A DNA stretch of 64,000 nt from Pyrocephalus nanus (lineage: Eukaryota; Chordata; Aves; Passeriformes; Tyrannidae): the NCBI GenBank assembly GCA_038380795.1, contig CM076266.1, forward strand, positions 44,972,425-45,036,424. Reading direction: 5' to 3'. Shown piece by piece: positions 12,301 through 26,219 of the stretch; within the stretch, counting starts at the first letter, position 1, and each line of letters opens with the position of its first letter. The position numbers and the translations under genes were made by a program. Under the pieces are notes generated by a model. That model made no database searches and was not told the origin of the DNA. It saw nothing but the letters and a program-made list of their open reading frames with translations.

Positions 12301-14806
12301 ATCTTAATCTTACATTGTTCCTGCATTAAACAGTCGAATGGGCATTAGTAGCAGAAAGACCATAAGGCATGTTGCAATGTAGATACCCAATACTGACCAA
12401 AAAATCCGAAGAACAATGCAGTTGATTGACTCTGCAATTAATGTTTTAAGCTAATGTTTTTAGTGTACATCTTGGTCAAATCTCTGTGACCTGTGAAGTT
12501 TCTTACATTTCACTCACAAGAGGGCATTTAGATGAAATATGCTCTTCTTAATGCCCATTAAAGTGTTGTGGGGTCCTGGGTTAGCACTAAATAAACTGGG
12601 CTCCATATTTGACACTTGACTGTCTGTAGTATATGTCAGCAGTATTATGTAAGTAGCTAAATTTGTCAAATTAATTTAGGATTTCCTTCTTTAGTGATTT
12701 ATAATTCTTCATTTTATATCGAGAGAAGCTGTAGAAATCAATTGCAGGTTGCTCCCTGGAATTTTTGTCTCTTTTTATGGAAAATGGAAAGCAGAATCTT
12801 GTAGGTATAGTGTTAGACTGCAACCTTGTGGAGGGCCTAATCTTCTCTTTCACTACAGTAAAAGTGTGAGGCTTGATTTGTTTCCTTCCTTCCTTCTTTC
12901 CTTCCTCTGGTCTCTGTGTCTACTCAAAAGTCCATTGTCCAGACTGTCTGCAGTCAGGTGCATACATAGCACCGGAGTCATGAGTCTGGGGAGAACCTTT
13001 ATTGCAAAAAAGTATGTTATATACCTTCATGGTATTTCTAGGATGTAACAAATGTTGTTTACCCATAAAACTAGACCTTCTCTGATTCTTTTATTCCTAT
13101 TTTGACTTCTTGTGGTTTTGTTTTCTAGCACACAGACTGGTGTGGAATTTTATTCTGTTATTCACTATTTTACATTTGGTTAATCCAATAGAAAAACATG
13201 CTTTTTCCTTCATGGTCTTAGAGCACTGAACCAAAGCTCTTCATGAAACTGTAATACATAGCACAGTTATTCTTGAAATGTCTTATGTGTCTTAAATGTC
13301 TTATGAAAACAGAGATTGTTTTCTGTTGGTTTCACAGAATTCTGATGATTTTTTTTTGTGACCACAACATATCGACCCAAAGTAAACACCAGCACCTCCC
13401 ACTACCCCACCACCTCCCCCCAAAAAGAAAAAAAAAAAAGAAAAAAAGGCAATTAAAAAAAGTTATTATCTTCTCCAATTTTTCTTTGACGTTATAGTAT
13501 ATTTATTTAGGTCTTCTGGGAAACACAATATGATGGATAAAATGACAAAATTAAATTTAAAAAATAGTTGATGGCATAACTCGGAGAAAAATATGATTTT
13601 AGCAATTTTTAGTAATCTATTCAGGATTTTATTTAGAAATGGATATGCACACTACATCTTGAATGTGCATATCAAATTAAATATCATTACATTGTATACA
13701 TAAATTAATTAAACACTTGGGAAATTGAATTTAGCAATGGGTCACTGGCTCTAAACTACAGCATTCTACCTTGGGCTAAATTAAAAAGTAACCACTTAGT
13801 GTTTTGACATTTCATTAGCAAAGCTGCCTTTACCGGAGACTAGACTGTTTGAATGACAGAAAAGAGTGAATGCTAAATATGTATGTAAAGGAGTTACTGG
13901 AAATAAAATAAACCTAATCTGAAAGGAAAATAACTGGAAATGATGGGTGGATTTGTAATTGTTTGAATGAAAAAATGAAGAAAAGCTTGTTTTTTCATTT
14001 CTTTCTGAGAAATGCTGACGGGTCATTTATTCAGTGAATTAATATCCTACTGGCAGCTATCGATATTGCAATGTGGAAAAAGAAATGGAAGAAGAAACAA
14101 AATTAGAATGAAGAACATAGGTGCTTTATTCAGTTTTTTTCTTTTTTTTTTTCCACTGGACAAAAAAAGAGCTAAAGAATAAAATCAATTGATATTTGCT
14201 GCCTTTCTGATTCAACATGTGCAAAGCACACATTCACATGCTCTTTACCTTAAAAAAATCTACATGGCCAAGATGCACAGACAGGGAATTTGCATACCTA
14301 AATAAAAAAAAAAAAAATACATGCATGTGAACAGTACAATAAGAATCATTTGCACAAGCTGCAGATATAAATTCTTGATTTTTCTAAGAATCAGTCTCAA
14401 TTTCCACACTCGTTTGTAATGTTTGTTGTTCTAATCTGGCTTCTTCCTTGAACAGCATCTAAAGGTTTTTGGTGTGATGCCTTACATCAAATTTAATTTG
14501 CTCTTGTTGCCAAGACTGATAGGCTGTGCTCCATCTATACCTTCAGCTACTACTCAGTTTATTCTAAATCAGCTGATCACATTTTCTTTTTTTGACTTCA
14601 CTTTTTTTAACTTCAGACATTTAAACAGAGTCTTATATTCTGTATTTCAGCCCCGGCCTGAAGTACTAAGGGTTACCTTCACAGACCTATACTGTAGGCT
14701 TTCTCCTTTCCCCTAGGAGTCTTTGTCCAAACTTGTATGTCTACCATTTCCACTACTATTTCCATTGTTATGTTACTGAAGTTCCTCTTTGCTCTTGACC
14801 TCTTGA

Positions 14807-14807
<1 letters not shown>
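12301..14807. other. gene desert with simple-sequence tracts
   Basis: The visible features are a TTCC tetranucleotide tract (12881-12906), an A/G tract (13422-13448), a broken T run near 14133-14152 and a 14-A run near 14304-14317. The open frames at 12.7-13.5 and 13.8-14.0 kb follow these composition biases. No exon or transposon is recognised. Confidence 0.55.

Positions 14808-14833
<26 letters not shown>
14808..14833 (+). repeat. (T)26 homopolymer
   Basis: An uninterrupted run of 26 T between TCTTGAC and AAATCCCAG. No retrocopy body is recognisable on either side. Confidence 0.95.
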
Positions 14834-14838
<5 letters not shown>

Positions 14839-17800
14839 CCAGTTTTGCCCTTTAGATCATTGGAAAATCCCCTGAATTTATTAAATTGGAGCCATTTTAT
14901 AAAGATTACAATTTCACCTAGATTTTTGAGCATATGTGTAAACAATGCAATCAATATTGATACTAAAACCTTCTCTCTATCACTTCAAGAAAGGGAAAAT
15001 CCCAACAAAATGGAAATATTCCAAGCCTAATGTTCTCTGTGCAGTAACCATTAAGACAAATTTTCCTCACACTGGATACACTTCCCAGTGTATTTTAGCC
15101 ATATTTTTGAGTTTTCCAAATGACACACAAACATATGTTTTGAGGTTCATAAACATAAGATTTTGTAGTTACTCTTCTTACTCATAAAATGATAAATGCT
15201 ATTTTGGTGGTTCTGATTTTAACACACATTTTTTTATCAGCACAAATGGACTCATTTGTGATAGTAACTAATGCCAATACTAGTTCAGTTACACTAGATC
15301 TCTATAGTATTATCATGTCCTGTCCTGAAGACTCTAGTAATGAAACCCCATAAGCAGTTGTGACCATGCTACATTTGGTAAATATTCAAAATACATGGTG
15401 GAATTCTTTCTTCTGGGGTTGAATTTCATGAGTATTGACCATTCCAAGTGTTTTTAGTGGTTCTATCCCTGACTTTTCCTTAAAATAAATAACACTTGCA
15501 GAGTATTTGTGTTATGATTCAATATGCCCAATTTCAATTATTTGCATGATAAATTTAAAATTGAGATTTTTTTCTTAGTGGTGAAAGAAAAGATGAATCC
15601 TACCATAAACCTACTATCAGTTTTATATCTCAGTGAACACATGTCAGTGGAGATGATTCTTTCTTTCCACCAATTGTCATGTAAGACTACATTTGTAGCT
15701 TAGGAGATGCCTGGCAGTATTGAACTACATTTTATGTGTAATGCTTAGCAATGTGAGACAATTTTTCAAGATTATATTGTCCAAGCAAAGAGTAGGAATT
15801 TCCACATAAAGGAAGTTCATGTAAATTACTGTTCAATATGGACTTTTGTGTAGGTTCTGATTTTTAACTTCTACAGAAGTCTAGAAATCTGGAAATACCT
15901 ACCTAGTGCTCCTATCTCTAATAGTCATCAGACTATCTAATAAGAACAGTTTCAGAAACCTTGAGTACTCTTTACACAGGGAAGGGGTAAAATATGAGTA
16001 ATCACAAACACTGATGTTTTGCTCTCGACACTTTGAAGCATGTGTGATGAACCAGTTACGTCATTTCACTGTATGTTAATAGTAATTTAGTAATAGTCAG
16101 TAGTAAATTCCCACTTCGATTGAATATCTGGTTCTATTTTTTCTGTGTCCATCTAAATAAAAACCTGGCAAATTAGGGCATTTTACTGAATCATTAACTC
16201 TGTGAGTATCTGGTAAAGATTGAAGCAAGAAAATTCTGAGTATCAACATCTTTCTGTCTCTTGCAGCTTGGCCCTGTTTTTTATTTGCTCTGAGTGAAAC
16301 ATCTGCACATTCAGGAGATATATTGACTAACATCACATAAAACTTCACAAAGGAGAAATACGTTTAGAAACTGAAGCAATTTAAGTTCTGTTTTAAGAAT
16401 ATAATATAATTTCAAAAACTGTCTTCAAAGGAGAAAGTTTGTTGTCCTTTTCTGGTCACATGCTTTGGTCATTTTTCATTTCATTGTCTCTGTTGATAGT
16501 TGTATGCATCATTTTTTCCATACCTCAGGTTTACTACTTTTCATGTTTACCTGTAGATGAAGGATGAACTTTCAGATTTGAACCTCTTTTTTGCTCCCTA
16601 AGAAAAATTCTGTACTTACCTGTAGATTTAACTGTCGCCTTTCCCTCTTTCATGTAATGTATATTGCTTTGAACACAAGCTGTACTGGGCAACAGTTGGA
16701 CTGTCCTACGTTAATGGGTAGTACCTCGTACATTGCAAATTTTTGCAGTGGTAAAAATTAAGCAGTAATATAAAAATAATTATGACAGTGACAATTACAA
16801 TAATGAAAGCACAAATCTTTCATTATGGAATGTTTATTTTGGCATTTATATCTACATGAAATCTTACTACTGTTTTGAAGGCCAAAATCAGGATCAAGTG
16901 ACAGCTACTCATTATCTTGACACTAACATAAAATTGTAGTGACATAATGCAAGAATAAGAGGTATCTTGGGGCATACTGAAGCTGAATGGGAAGAAGGGC
17001 AATGCTAAATTAGCTTGTGTTTCACTGATCATAAATAGCCCTTGGTTGTTAAAACCTGGCAAAATTCAGAGCAGGAGTGAATTGCATTGCCATGTGATTT
17101 TCTGCATTGGATAGGAATATTCAGAATTATGTACATAAAATCTACAGATCCTTTTGAAAGCTAGATGTATTTTCACGGGCCTAATCAAAGTAGAATGACA
17201 ACAGAGTATGCATTTAAAAGATTGTCATAATTAACATACTGCTGAACATCAAAAGAGTTAATGGGCTTTAACTAGAGGTTAGATTAATTTAGTATGAATT
17301 GGTCGTCTTAAATTCAGAGGACTTGCCAGTGAAGACAGGAGTCAATGAAGTGACCTAAAAAGTATTTATTACCTTTTTGTGGTCCTCATTTTAGTTATGA
17401 AGCTTTGACTGGAATGAGTGTCTGTAAAGGAGATATCTACCTCTTTGCTAATAGGAGAAAGTGAGATTCATCTACCTACAAATATTGAAAGAGATTTCTT
17501 TTTCCAAATAATCTTAGACACATTTTGGGGTAATCAGATTTGACCAGACAAATATCACAAATTGTCTTGTCCACAAAACATCCAGTGTCTTTAAACCAGT
17601 TAAATTATGTAAGCCTAAAAAATACTATATGAGCTATGCTTTCATTTTTTCTTACAGTAAATATTGCCTGGACAGAGGGGGATCATATTGTGAACTCATT
17701 AATGTAAAATAAAAGTCAGTGAGGTACTTTGCAAAATTCTAAGAAGCCAGTAACACTTCTTATACTTTGTATTATGCCTGAAGCTTTTAAGGTGGATTTG

Positions 17801-18760
17801 GCAACACTTATTAACTAAATCTTTCACCCATGAACTGGTGAAGATTCTGAAATCTAAGGTAAACTTTTGATTGTGCTGAGTAAGAGCAATTAATAGTGGT
17901 GTATCAAGAAAAAACTCTAAATCAGTGGTAATTGGAATGACAGGCAGGACTCTACTCCAACACTTCATTAAACTTCTATTTTTATGGGGATTTCTTCATT
18001 TCCACTGGAATGAACAAGTCAGTATGCATGACTTATTCTGCAATGAACTTTGATGAATTTTTCTAAGTACATTAAAATGAGCTGCATCTTCTGTTAATCC
18101 AAAGACCCCCCCAATCCATGCATATGGTGATAAAACCTCTGATGCACAGGCAAGAAGGCAGGATAATGGGCATGAAGGACAATCATATATATGTACCTAT
18201 ATAAATATATTTTTTTGCTTGTCAGTAATAACTCTGAACTGCCTACAGCATTCATAGTGCCTCTTAAAAGTCAGGTATTGTATTGAATTTAAAATTCTCT
18301 TATGCAGAGTAGGGAAGGAAAAAAAAATCAAACACTTTCTGAATTGGGCCCAAATATCCAAGGTTAATTTTCTGAGAAAGCTGCAGCAGCTAGATAAGGC
18401 CATCCTCTGCAAATTAGTTTTGCCTGCCTGGATTACAGCTAAATTTATGCAGCTTGCCTTATCCTTTCAGAAGCGCCTCTGAAGTGTCGTAATTAACTGG
18501 CACACATAAAGTGAGAAAATTTTCTGCTTGGTGGCAGCCATTCCTTATTTCATCTCAGTTCTAACCCAAATGGAAAGGTAGTTTCTTATTTTTACTGTCA
18601 AAAAACCTCTCACGACCCACCAATATTTTACAAGAAGTCTTTGAAAACAAACATGAAACAGCTTCAGAACAGAGTTATGGTTTTAAAGAGCACAAATACT
18701 GCTGAGGAAGCAAAGTGGTGATTTTGTATAATAGTAAATACAAAATAGCAGATGGAGATT
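14834..18760. other. gene desert, nothing recognised
   Basis: About 3.9 kb with no transposon signature, RNA gene or believable exon. The open frames (14.8-15.2, 16.1-16.35, 16.8-17.1 and 17.7-18.0 kb) are 61-89 codons and resemble chance frames in AT-rich DNA. ATTTGCAT occurs at about 15540, but alone it means little. Confidence 0.5.
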
Positions 18761-18784
18761 TTGTATATATATAAATATATAAAT
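18761..18784. repeat. short (TA)n microsatellite
   Basis: TTGTATATATATAAATATATAA, an interrupted TA repeat. A short GTGTGCAGAGG/GCACACACA pair follows at 18785-18812. Confidence 0.8.
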
Positions 18785-19870
18785 GTGTGCAGAGGTATAT
18801 GCACACACATTTAACTTCTAAAATTTTACAGTTCACTAGAGAATTTCTGTCATTTTTCTTTCTGCTGAGATCTGCATCCAAACTAGAGGTTAGGAAGAAG
18901 TAGATATGATATGATGGTTTCTATTTTAACATAATAGATCTTTCCCAGTGTGTCTGAATTATGTGTGAATTCCTGTGATTTTTGTTAAGAAAAGTCAAGA
19001 GCATATTTAATATTTTTAATGTAATTTCCCTTTCTGCCAACTAGAATATTTTAATATTGTACAAAGAAAATTGTATAATTGAAATAAATCCCCATTTTCT
19101 ATGTTTGAAGTAGAACTGGCCCATGTATGTAAACTTAGTGCAAACAGTGTAGACTAGAAAAAATTTAATCCCAGACTATGTTAATTCCTTGTCCTTTCTT
19201 TATAGATTTTAACCAGTCTTTCTATGATCAAGATTTTCTGCTGTTATAATATTTTATACTGTCTTGTTCTACGTATTCATATAAATTCCCCATTTTTCCC
19301 AGTATTTAGTCATTCATAAAGCCTATCAAATAGTTTTTCAACTTTTAATACATTTTTAAAATAAAATTTTAGATAAGTACTTTCTCCTCTCATCCCTCTT
19401 TAAATTCTTGTGTTATGAAAACCTGTGGAAGTCAGTGAGAATGGCTGTTTGCTGTCAGTTCTGATGATGAATTGCTAGTGTGCAGTATCCAACAGTGTTT
19501 GGATTTTTTCCTCATTTTCCCATTAGAAAAAGTAATTTTTAGGTTTCCTATCAAATCATGATGTTATCCATTTAGAGTGCTTCAGACAGAGTATTCAGTA
19601 TATTATAAAGCATTCTGCACTAAACTACCTCCATTTCAACTAGTCTAGCTTGGTGGAAAGCTGTATTTTTGCTTCCTGAAAATTGGCATTAGAGCTGAGC
19701 TGGGAATTTCCTATAATCTATTTTTACTCAGAATTTTCAGCTATGTCAAATATAAAGCTCTTACTCTTCTGGTAAGTAGATCAACAACTATGCTACAGCG
19801 TGTTAGTTGTACAGAGCATACCCCATATAGTAAATCTCCCAACAATAGAGCAATGGCAGCAGGAATCAAA
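18785..19870. other. unique AT-rich sequence, nothing recognised
   Basis: TGGAAGTCAGTGAGAATGG at about 19426-19444 recalls the GAAGTCAATGG word of old amniote repeats but is too short to call. Nothing else stands out. Confidence 0.45.
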
Positions 19871-19974
19871 GGGCCAAATTCTGCTTTCAGTTAGAATGGA
19901 TTAAATCCAGAGGAAATCCACTGCCTTCAGTGGGATTACTTGGGATTTAAGCTAGTGTAACATTTAACAGAATG
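19871..19974. repeat. ancient palindromic amniote repeat
   Basis: The segment starts GGGCCAAATTCTGCTTTCAG, has ATTAAATCCAGAGGAAATCC and CACTGCCTTCAGTGGGATTA in the middle, and runs back through GGGATTTAAGCTAGTGTAAC to AACAGAATG. The left half is an imperfect reverse complement of the right half, with the centre at CACTG/CAGTG. Elements of this shape (GGCCAAATTCTG ... TCAATGGGATTACTC ... CAGTGTAAC) are common in turtles, crocodilians and birds and behave like old non-autonomous DNA transposons. I am confident of the repeat type but not of a database name. Confidence 0.68.
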
Positions 19975-20615
19975 TGTTCTTTCCTATTTAAACTGTAGTT
20001 CTAACAGCTACTTGTATCAGGGATTCCTGGGCAGTGAAATGACTGTCAGTGGACTTACACAAGAAGAGAACATGACATGAGCTCATAGAATTTTCATTTG
20101 CTTAATCTTCAAGTGATAAAGTTGAACATTATCACTGTCTTGACCATAGTAAAGTATCTTGCCTGCAAGGGCTGCCTTTTGGAGAAGACTGTCACATAAA
20201 AACAGCGAAAGCTAAAACAATGCTAAACCAATGCGCAATTGGAAATCTCTTTAAAAGAATGGAGTGAGGCTGAGGACAGATGGGTCTGAGCAGAATCTAA
20301 GACTTCATCATCAAAAACCCTGCAAATAGGAGTCTAATTATTCATAAGAATTTTTCAGGGATTAATTGGCCTTTAACTGGGAAGTCCATCAGAAAACATT
20401 GAGAATTAATTTCTATGTACTTCAGGATTAGGAGCAATTGTCTGAAGGACAAGTTAGCTATAGGGCCCTAAGAAAAAGAGATGAAAAAAACCTGAGGTTC
20501 ATCTGTGCTAGCCTTTATCTCACACCCTTTATATCCCAGTAAATTAAGTGAGTAGGTGTCTAAAATATCTCTCATTACCATGAAAAGCATTTTGAAACAT
20601 TTTGAGTCACTAGTA

Positions 20616-20670
20616 ACATAGAGTCAAAGGACTAAATGAAGAAACATAGAGGCAAGGACTAAATGAAGAA
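20616..20670. repeat. ~28-bp tandem duplication
   Basis: Two adjacent copies (20616-20643 and 20644-20670) share ACATAGAG, GGACTAAATGAAGAA and the spacing between them. They differ by one substitution and a 1-bp deletion. The high identity points to a fairly recent local duplication. Confidence 0.88.
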
Positions 20671-21947
20671 ACAGTTTACAGTAGTCAAATTCCTGTTTAC
20701 CTTCTCGCCAATTCACTTGGGGGAGACACTTATAAAGGAGAACATGTGATTGAACATAAAAATTTGGACATCTGTCAGATGAAAACTCTGCTCATTTTTG
20801 TAGGACACCATTGTAAATTCGCTATATATTTACTAAAGTTATTGGATATAATTCAGTAAATAAAGTCTTTGGCATGTTTTGAGTGTTTTTTTTTTTCCTG
20901 TGTTTTTCTTCATTGTCTCTAACTTTATAAATTTATGTTAATGTTCTTTGCATATATTTTACCTCTCTTATCTTTACTCTTATCACTTTACATTAACTTT
21001 TTTCTTATGTTAAAGTGTATATTTTTCTCCTTTTTTCTTCATAATTTTCATTTACATCTTTTCTTTTGCAATTGCGAGCATTATGTCACTGACATGAATT
21101 TCTTTTCATGGCACCTAGATGTGTATGGTAGGACAAAATCAGTACCTTCTCTTAACATGTTCACTTATAGACAGATTTATTGGAAATTGACTATATCTCT
21201 CTACTGTTTCATTGAAGGAAAATGATGAGTGGGAGCAGTTGGACAATTTATGTTGCTGTTAATCCGTTATAGCAAAACATCTTTTCTGCTAATGCATGTG
21301 TGCTTTAACAAAAGGCTCAGAGAGGGGTAAAATCAGAACACCTGTAATTAAACTCAGAATCTTGCTAAAATACATAGGAAGGCCCTAGAATGTATAAAAG
21401 AGAGTGCGTCAGTTATGCTTTCATCTTTTATTTTCTGCTACTTCATTGTATAAATGCAGTAAAGACAAACCTGAAAAGCCTTCTAAAATAATACCAGAGC
21501 ACTATAGTGTTAGCTGTGGGTTTTATGGAAATTTGTGGGCTCAGTGCATGGTTCAGTATCCCATATCTCTAATAGCAGTACTTCTGTAGCAGGAAATTAA
21601 CTGATCCCTTGTGAATGGTCATTTTCTCATAGTCATAATTATTCTTTTAAGTTGTTACAGTATTTAAACACTCCTCCATATTCTTTTGCAAACCATGGGA
21701 CTAGATCATAACAATACAATTATTTGTTTTTAACACCTTCATTTTTAAAATATAACTATGTTTTAAAGTTGGTATGTTTCTTTTCTCCATTATGGACCAT
21801 TCGTACGGACTATATGTAAGTCTTGATAAACATTAAAATAAAGTCCTCTTGCATTCTGTTTCACATTGATACAAAAATTTATAAGATGACCCCTTAGAAA
21901 TGTGTATTGTGAAGAAAATGCTGTGCCTTGTTAAGGTTTTTCCCTCC
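20671..21947. other. unique AT-rich sequence, nothing recognised
   Basis: A T-rich stretch at 20880-21070 produces a Phe/Leu-rich 96-codon open frame (20935-21225) that I regard as a composition artefact. No repeat family is visible. Confidence 0.5.
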
Positions 21948-21970
21948 TTTTTTTTTTTTTTTTTTTTTTT
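21948..21970 (+). repeat. (T)23 homopolymer
   Basis: An uninterrupted run of 23 T after TCCCTCC and before AGTTTATC. The pyrimidine run followed by AG resembles a 3' splice site, but no exon-like sequence follows. Confidence 0.95.
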
Positions 21971-24407
21971 AGTTTATCTCAGCCATCCAGTTACTTATAT
22001 AGAATTTAAATTAAACCTTAAATGACTAACTGATACGTGTATAAAACTAATGAATAAAAATCCTGTTTACCAATTAGTTAAATCCCATTAAAGCTTAAGC
22101 TGATAATTGTATAAACCTCTGGTATGAAAGAGAAAAATTGTGCTCAGAGTTGTTGTCTACAGTATGTGTTGGAAGATATTTTTATTGGGAGCTTGTTACT
22201 GTACTGAGACATTGAGTAAAATGCTAATTTGACTCTGGTAAATCAGTGATCTTAAAGTCAAGACTAGCAGTTTCCTCTTTTCAAAACTCTGTATTCCAAC
22301 AAAAGAACATCCGCAAATCTAAGGGGAGAATTTTTGTTCAGAAGTAGGTATAGTTACATCTGTTATTGGCTAATAGCAGATTTCATATTCACTGTGAAAA
22401 ATGTGTTATTTTCAGAGGCTGCAATTCTATGCTAGTTATCCAGAAGATATTTGTCCTGAAGAGCAGGTCAGAACTGTATAGTTTGATGAGTCATAGTACA
22501 GTGCAAGATTCGTATTTCCTCAGCTGTGATTTGATCCTTTCTCACTTCCAGAATTTGTTTTAACAAAAGAAAACTTCTTTTCTATTTTCACTAGACACAT
22601 AGCCCAGGCAGGTAGTGGGTTTTTCATAGAAAAAAGTTCCTAAATGGTCATTTACAGAAGCAGGATATAGACTCTCAGTTAATGAATTTTGAACTGGTTT
22701 TAAAGGCTTTTCTGAATTATGCAAAATTAACTAAAAAAAGCATATTTTAGTTTTGTTGCTCGACAATATCTTTCAGTCTGCAATAAATAGACTCTATGCT
22801 TGAATTTCACCAACATATTTGATATTTTTTTAACTAAAAAATTAATTATCACAATAATAGAATTATTATAATGGCATTAATATAAAACAGAGAATCAAAG
22901 TAGTAAATGCAATTATTTCCTATCTGCTACATCCTCTGTTAATTGAGGATTGATTGAGACTAAAATGAAGTGCATTTTGTTACATCTGCACCATAATCAC
23001 AGAGCTCCTCCTTTAATTTAAATACTGAATGAAATAACTGCCTTAGAAATGTTACTCAGAATTAATGTTATTCCTATATAACAGAGTTCACACAGTGATG
23101 GCTTTGCTAATGAAGCAGAACGATGTCACTTTATTAAATGCATAATATTAATACTGATAAAAGAGAAGTTGGGTGGATCAACATAGGATCTTATAGCACT
23201 GTTGCCATTAACTCTTCCTTCTGTGTGATTGCTCTCATTTTCATGACTTAAACTCCTGTGGACTGGGCTACAGGAACATGAATCAAGCATTGTAGGAAAA
23301 CTTTTTGCCCAACTGTCAGCAGCGTAAGGACAATAATGGGCTGCTGGTGCATTTTGCAGAGATGAGGAAGACAGTTCTTAAAATTCATGGTGGTTCTTCA
23401 GAAGAGTCCCTTGGTCCTATAATGTCTTTTCCTTATTTCTCCCTTCTATGGAGTGTAAGATTTGCTTTATCCCACTAATTTACTGGTCAAGACAGCTGAT
23501 CTGAAGAAGGAATTGCTGGAAGTTGCCAGCTTTGCTATATTTGGTGTATAACAAATCAAAAAAAGTAGTCCTCTTTCTCCACTGAAGGTGAGTATAGCTT
23601 GCTCTTGTAGGGAGTATAGCTTGCTTTCTTACCTACCCCATCTCCTTTGCCTTTTCACCCTCTATGGAATTTTTTCCTGTTAGATTTACACTGTTGTCTG
23701 CTAAAGCCACTCCTATTCAGCTCTCAGTGCTGGATTGCTTTAGTAACCTGTACATGGCCATCCATGCTTATATTCAGTGCTTATATCCAACTGTGTTCTT
23801 GCTCTTTATTTTATGAGTCCCTGCTGCTAAGGAAAACTGATTATCAGTATCACAGCTGCCTGACAAAAGATTGGTGTTAAAGAAATTCTGTACCCTGACT
23901 GTGGAAAGATGGCTGGGGATAAAATTAGAGGAAACTGGGAAGTTATACTCATATCCTGACAAAAGTTTTAATGGTGCAGAAATTATAGGGTTAAATACAG
24001 TTGCTACTCCCTGAGTGGAATGCAATGAACATTTCCAAAACCCTATTCCATGAAACCTATTCCACAATGATTCTGCCCACACACAATCTGCAACCTTAAA
24101 CACATGCTAAGGGGGAATGAAGTGGAGGAGAACTGGTCAGGCACAAGGGTCTCAGCTTTCCTGGGGCACTGAGAGACTAATCAAAAGCTAAGGGTTTGAG
24201 GAAATCTCCCATTTTCATATGGCACCGGAATCATGCTCAGAAATATCCATCCAAGGCCTCATTTTATTATTATTTAGACACTAGTATTTGGTCCAAAATT
24301 TCATTATTAAAACACCAAACAGTTGTCAAACAGCAGTTATCTCTTTTGCCAATTATAAGCTTATACCCTAAACTATCAGGTGATCAGGTGTCCTTTAAAT
24401 GTGTGTC
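21971..24407. other. gene desert, one small direct repeat
   Basis: Two copies of GAGTATAGCTTGCT begin at 23590 and 23612 (period 22). Otherwise unique. The overlapping open frames at 23.65-24.1 kb on both strands (77 and 109 codons) have no recognisable domain. Confidence 0.5.
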
Positions 24408-24828
24408 CTTTTGGTTTTCTTGGTTTTCTTTTGGTTGGAATTTTTGTTTGGTAGTTGTTTTTTTTTTTGTTGTTGTTATATTTTTTTTTGTTTTGTTTTA
24501 AAGGAAGGAAGTTAAAACAGCACACTAGAACTTTGGAGATTTGTGTTTCTGTTCTAGGTCTTGGGCACGCTGTTTAAGTTCAGATATCCCTCAGCTGTCT
24601 TTTTAGCTGCACCTTGTATTGTCATCTATATATTTATGTGCCACACTCTAGGCTTTTTAGATAGTCAGTTGTGCAGGGCACCTAGATATTATAACAACAA
24701 GAAACATTCACCTATTAAATAAAAAAAAAAACTTTGTCTGAAAGAAGCTTTCTGTTTGTTTGTGGGTTTTTTGTTTGGTTGGTTTTTTTTTTTCTTTTTT
24801 CTTTTTTTTTTTTTGTTTTGTTTTTACT
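24408..24828 (+). repeat. two T/G-rich low-complexity tracts
   Basis: TTTTGG, TTG and poly-T words dominate 24408-24500 and 24761-24828, separated by ordinary sequence. A short A run lies at about 24720-24731. The Phe/Val-rich open frames over these tracts (24196-24501 and 24734-24958) reflect composition. Confidence 0.85.
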
Positions 24829-26219
24829 TATATCTATAAAGTACCAAAGTAGATATTCTTCCAAAATCATTTTATTTCAACAGACTAGGTCTCAGATATT
24901 TTTCTTAAGTGCTCATACGAGATCAATATTTAGATACATGTTCCTCATGCACCAATGACAGGAAAGATTATCAGAGAAAAAAAGTGGAAATAAGTAGTTC
25001 CTTTACTTATAAATGTTTATTTTCTTAAGTGTGAAGGATATGAGTAAAAGACATGAAAAATAAGGGAAAAACTCAGGAACAATGGCACTTCCTTTCCATA
25101 TTAGCCAAAGGTAAATATGTTTAGTATGCTACTAAAATACAGATATATTAGGCAAAATGTTATTGCTATAGATATCAGTGACAAAACACTGATATTATAT
25201 TATATTTTGGGTAAATTATCTCCTGGGGTCAAGCTTTTGCCCATCATTTATGAACACTGAATGAAAACAGTAAAAACAAAGAAACTTTATGTGGAGTTTT
25301 CTTTGGAGTTACATTTTTGAAAGTAAGAGGAGTTGGTGGATAATTCAGAGAAGCCTTAATGATATTCTGGTGTGTGCAATTCATTTTGATAAATAACTTA
25401 AGCTTGCAATGGAAACTTTCCAAACCAAATAATATCCCAAGAGAACAGAGGTCCTATTGCTGCATAAAAGCTCTCAAAATTGTTCCTGCAGTGGTCAAGA
25501 GTTTAGAATAGCTCCCTGCTGTTCCCTCCCTCCTTCAGAAGGAACTTGGAAGAGTCTAAAACACCTGGCTGATCATAAGTCCATCTTTTAAATTACATCC
25601 TGAGGGTCACAGATCATATCCTTTTTTTTGGGTCTTTAGGTCTTTGTAATAAGACATTTATGTGTGCAATAGTAGCTAAATTACTATTACAGTTAGCCAA
25701 GAGAAATAGGCACTTGTAAAACACAGTTCATTTGACCTGTTTTAGATGCCCACAAGAGTACAATATTAATTACACTGAGAAATATTTACCTATAGAGACT
25801 TAAAGTAATTCAGATGCAGACATGTGTATGGTGAATGTCTACAGTTCAGTGAGATCAATCCTACTAAAGGCTAAGGACATAAATCCTACTGGAGATAGTC
25901 TTTAAGTTTTGCAGTTGTTATCCCATTATCATCTCTAGACTCAGTGTCCAATGGCCAACCCCACTGCTTCAAAAGCGTTACACTACTGCTGGATCATTTC
26001 TTGCTCTCTAATCCACTAGAACATCCAACATTTGTAAGAGTGAAATGCGCATTGACAGTAAGTGTCTAAATTTTTAAAAGAAATACATTTCTCCAAGAAA
26101 CAGAAAATTAGTAAGAGATTACTATGGGGCCATAGAAAAGTTATTTTTGGTGGTTTTTTGGTGTTTTTTTTTTTCCTCTAAGCACCTGAGAAATACGGAT
26201 ACTGAGAATAATTATTGGG
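24829..26219. other. unique AT-rich sequence, nothing recognised
   Basis: No transposon, RNA gene or exon signature. Short T runs occur at about 25623-25630 and 26167-26174. Confidence 0.5.

Noticed and set aside
24196..24958. Hydrophobic open frames suggesting membrane proteins
   Set aside because: Their hydrophobic parts come from poly-T and TTG/TTTTG tracts. There is no start context or conserved motif.
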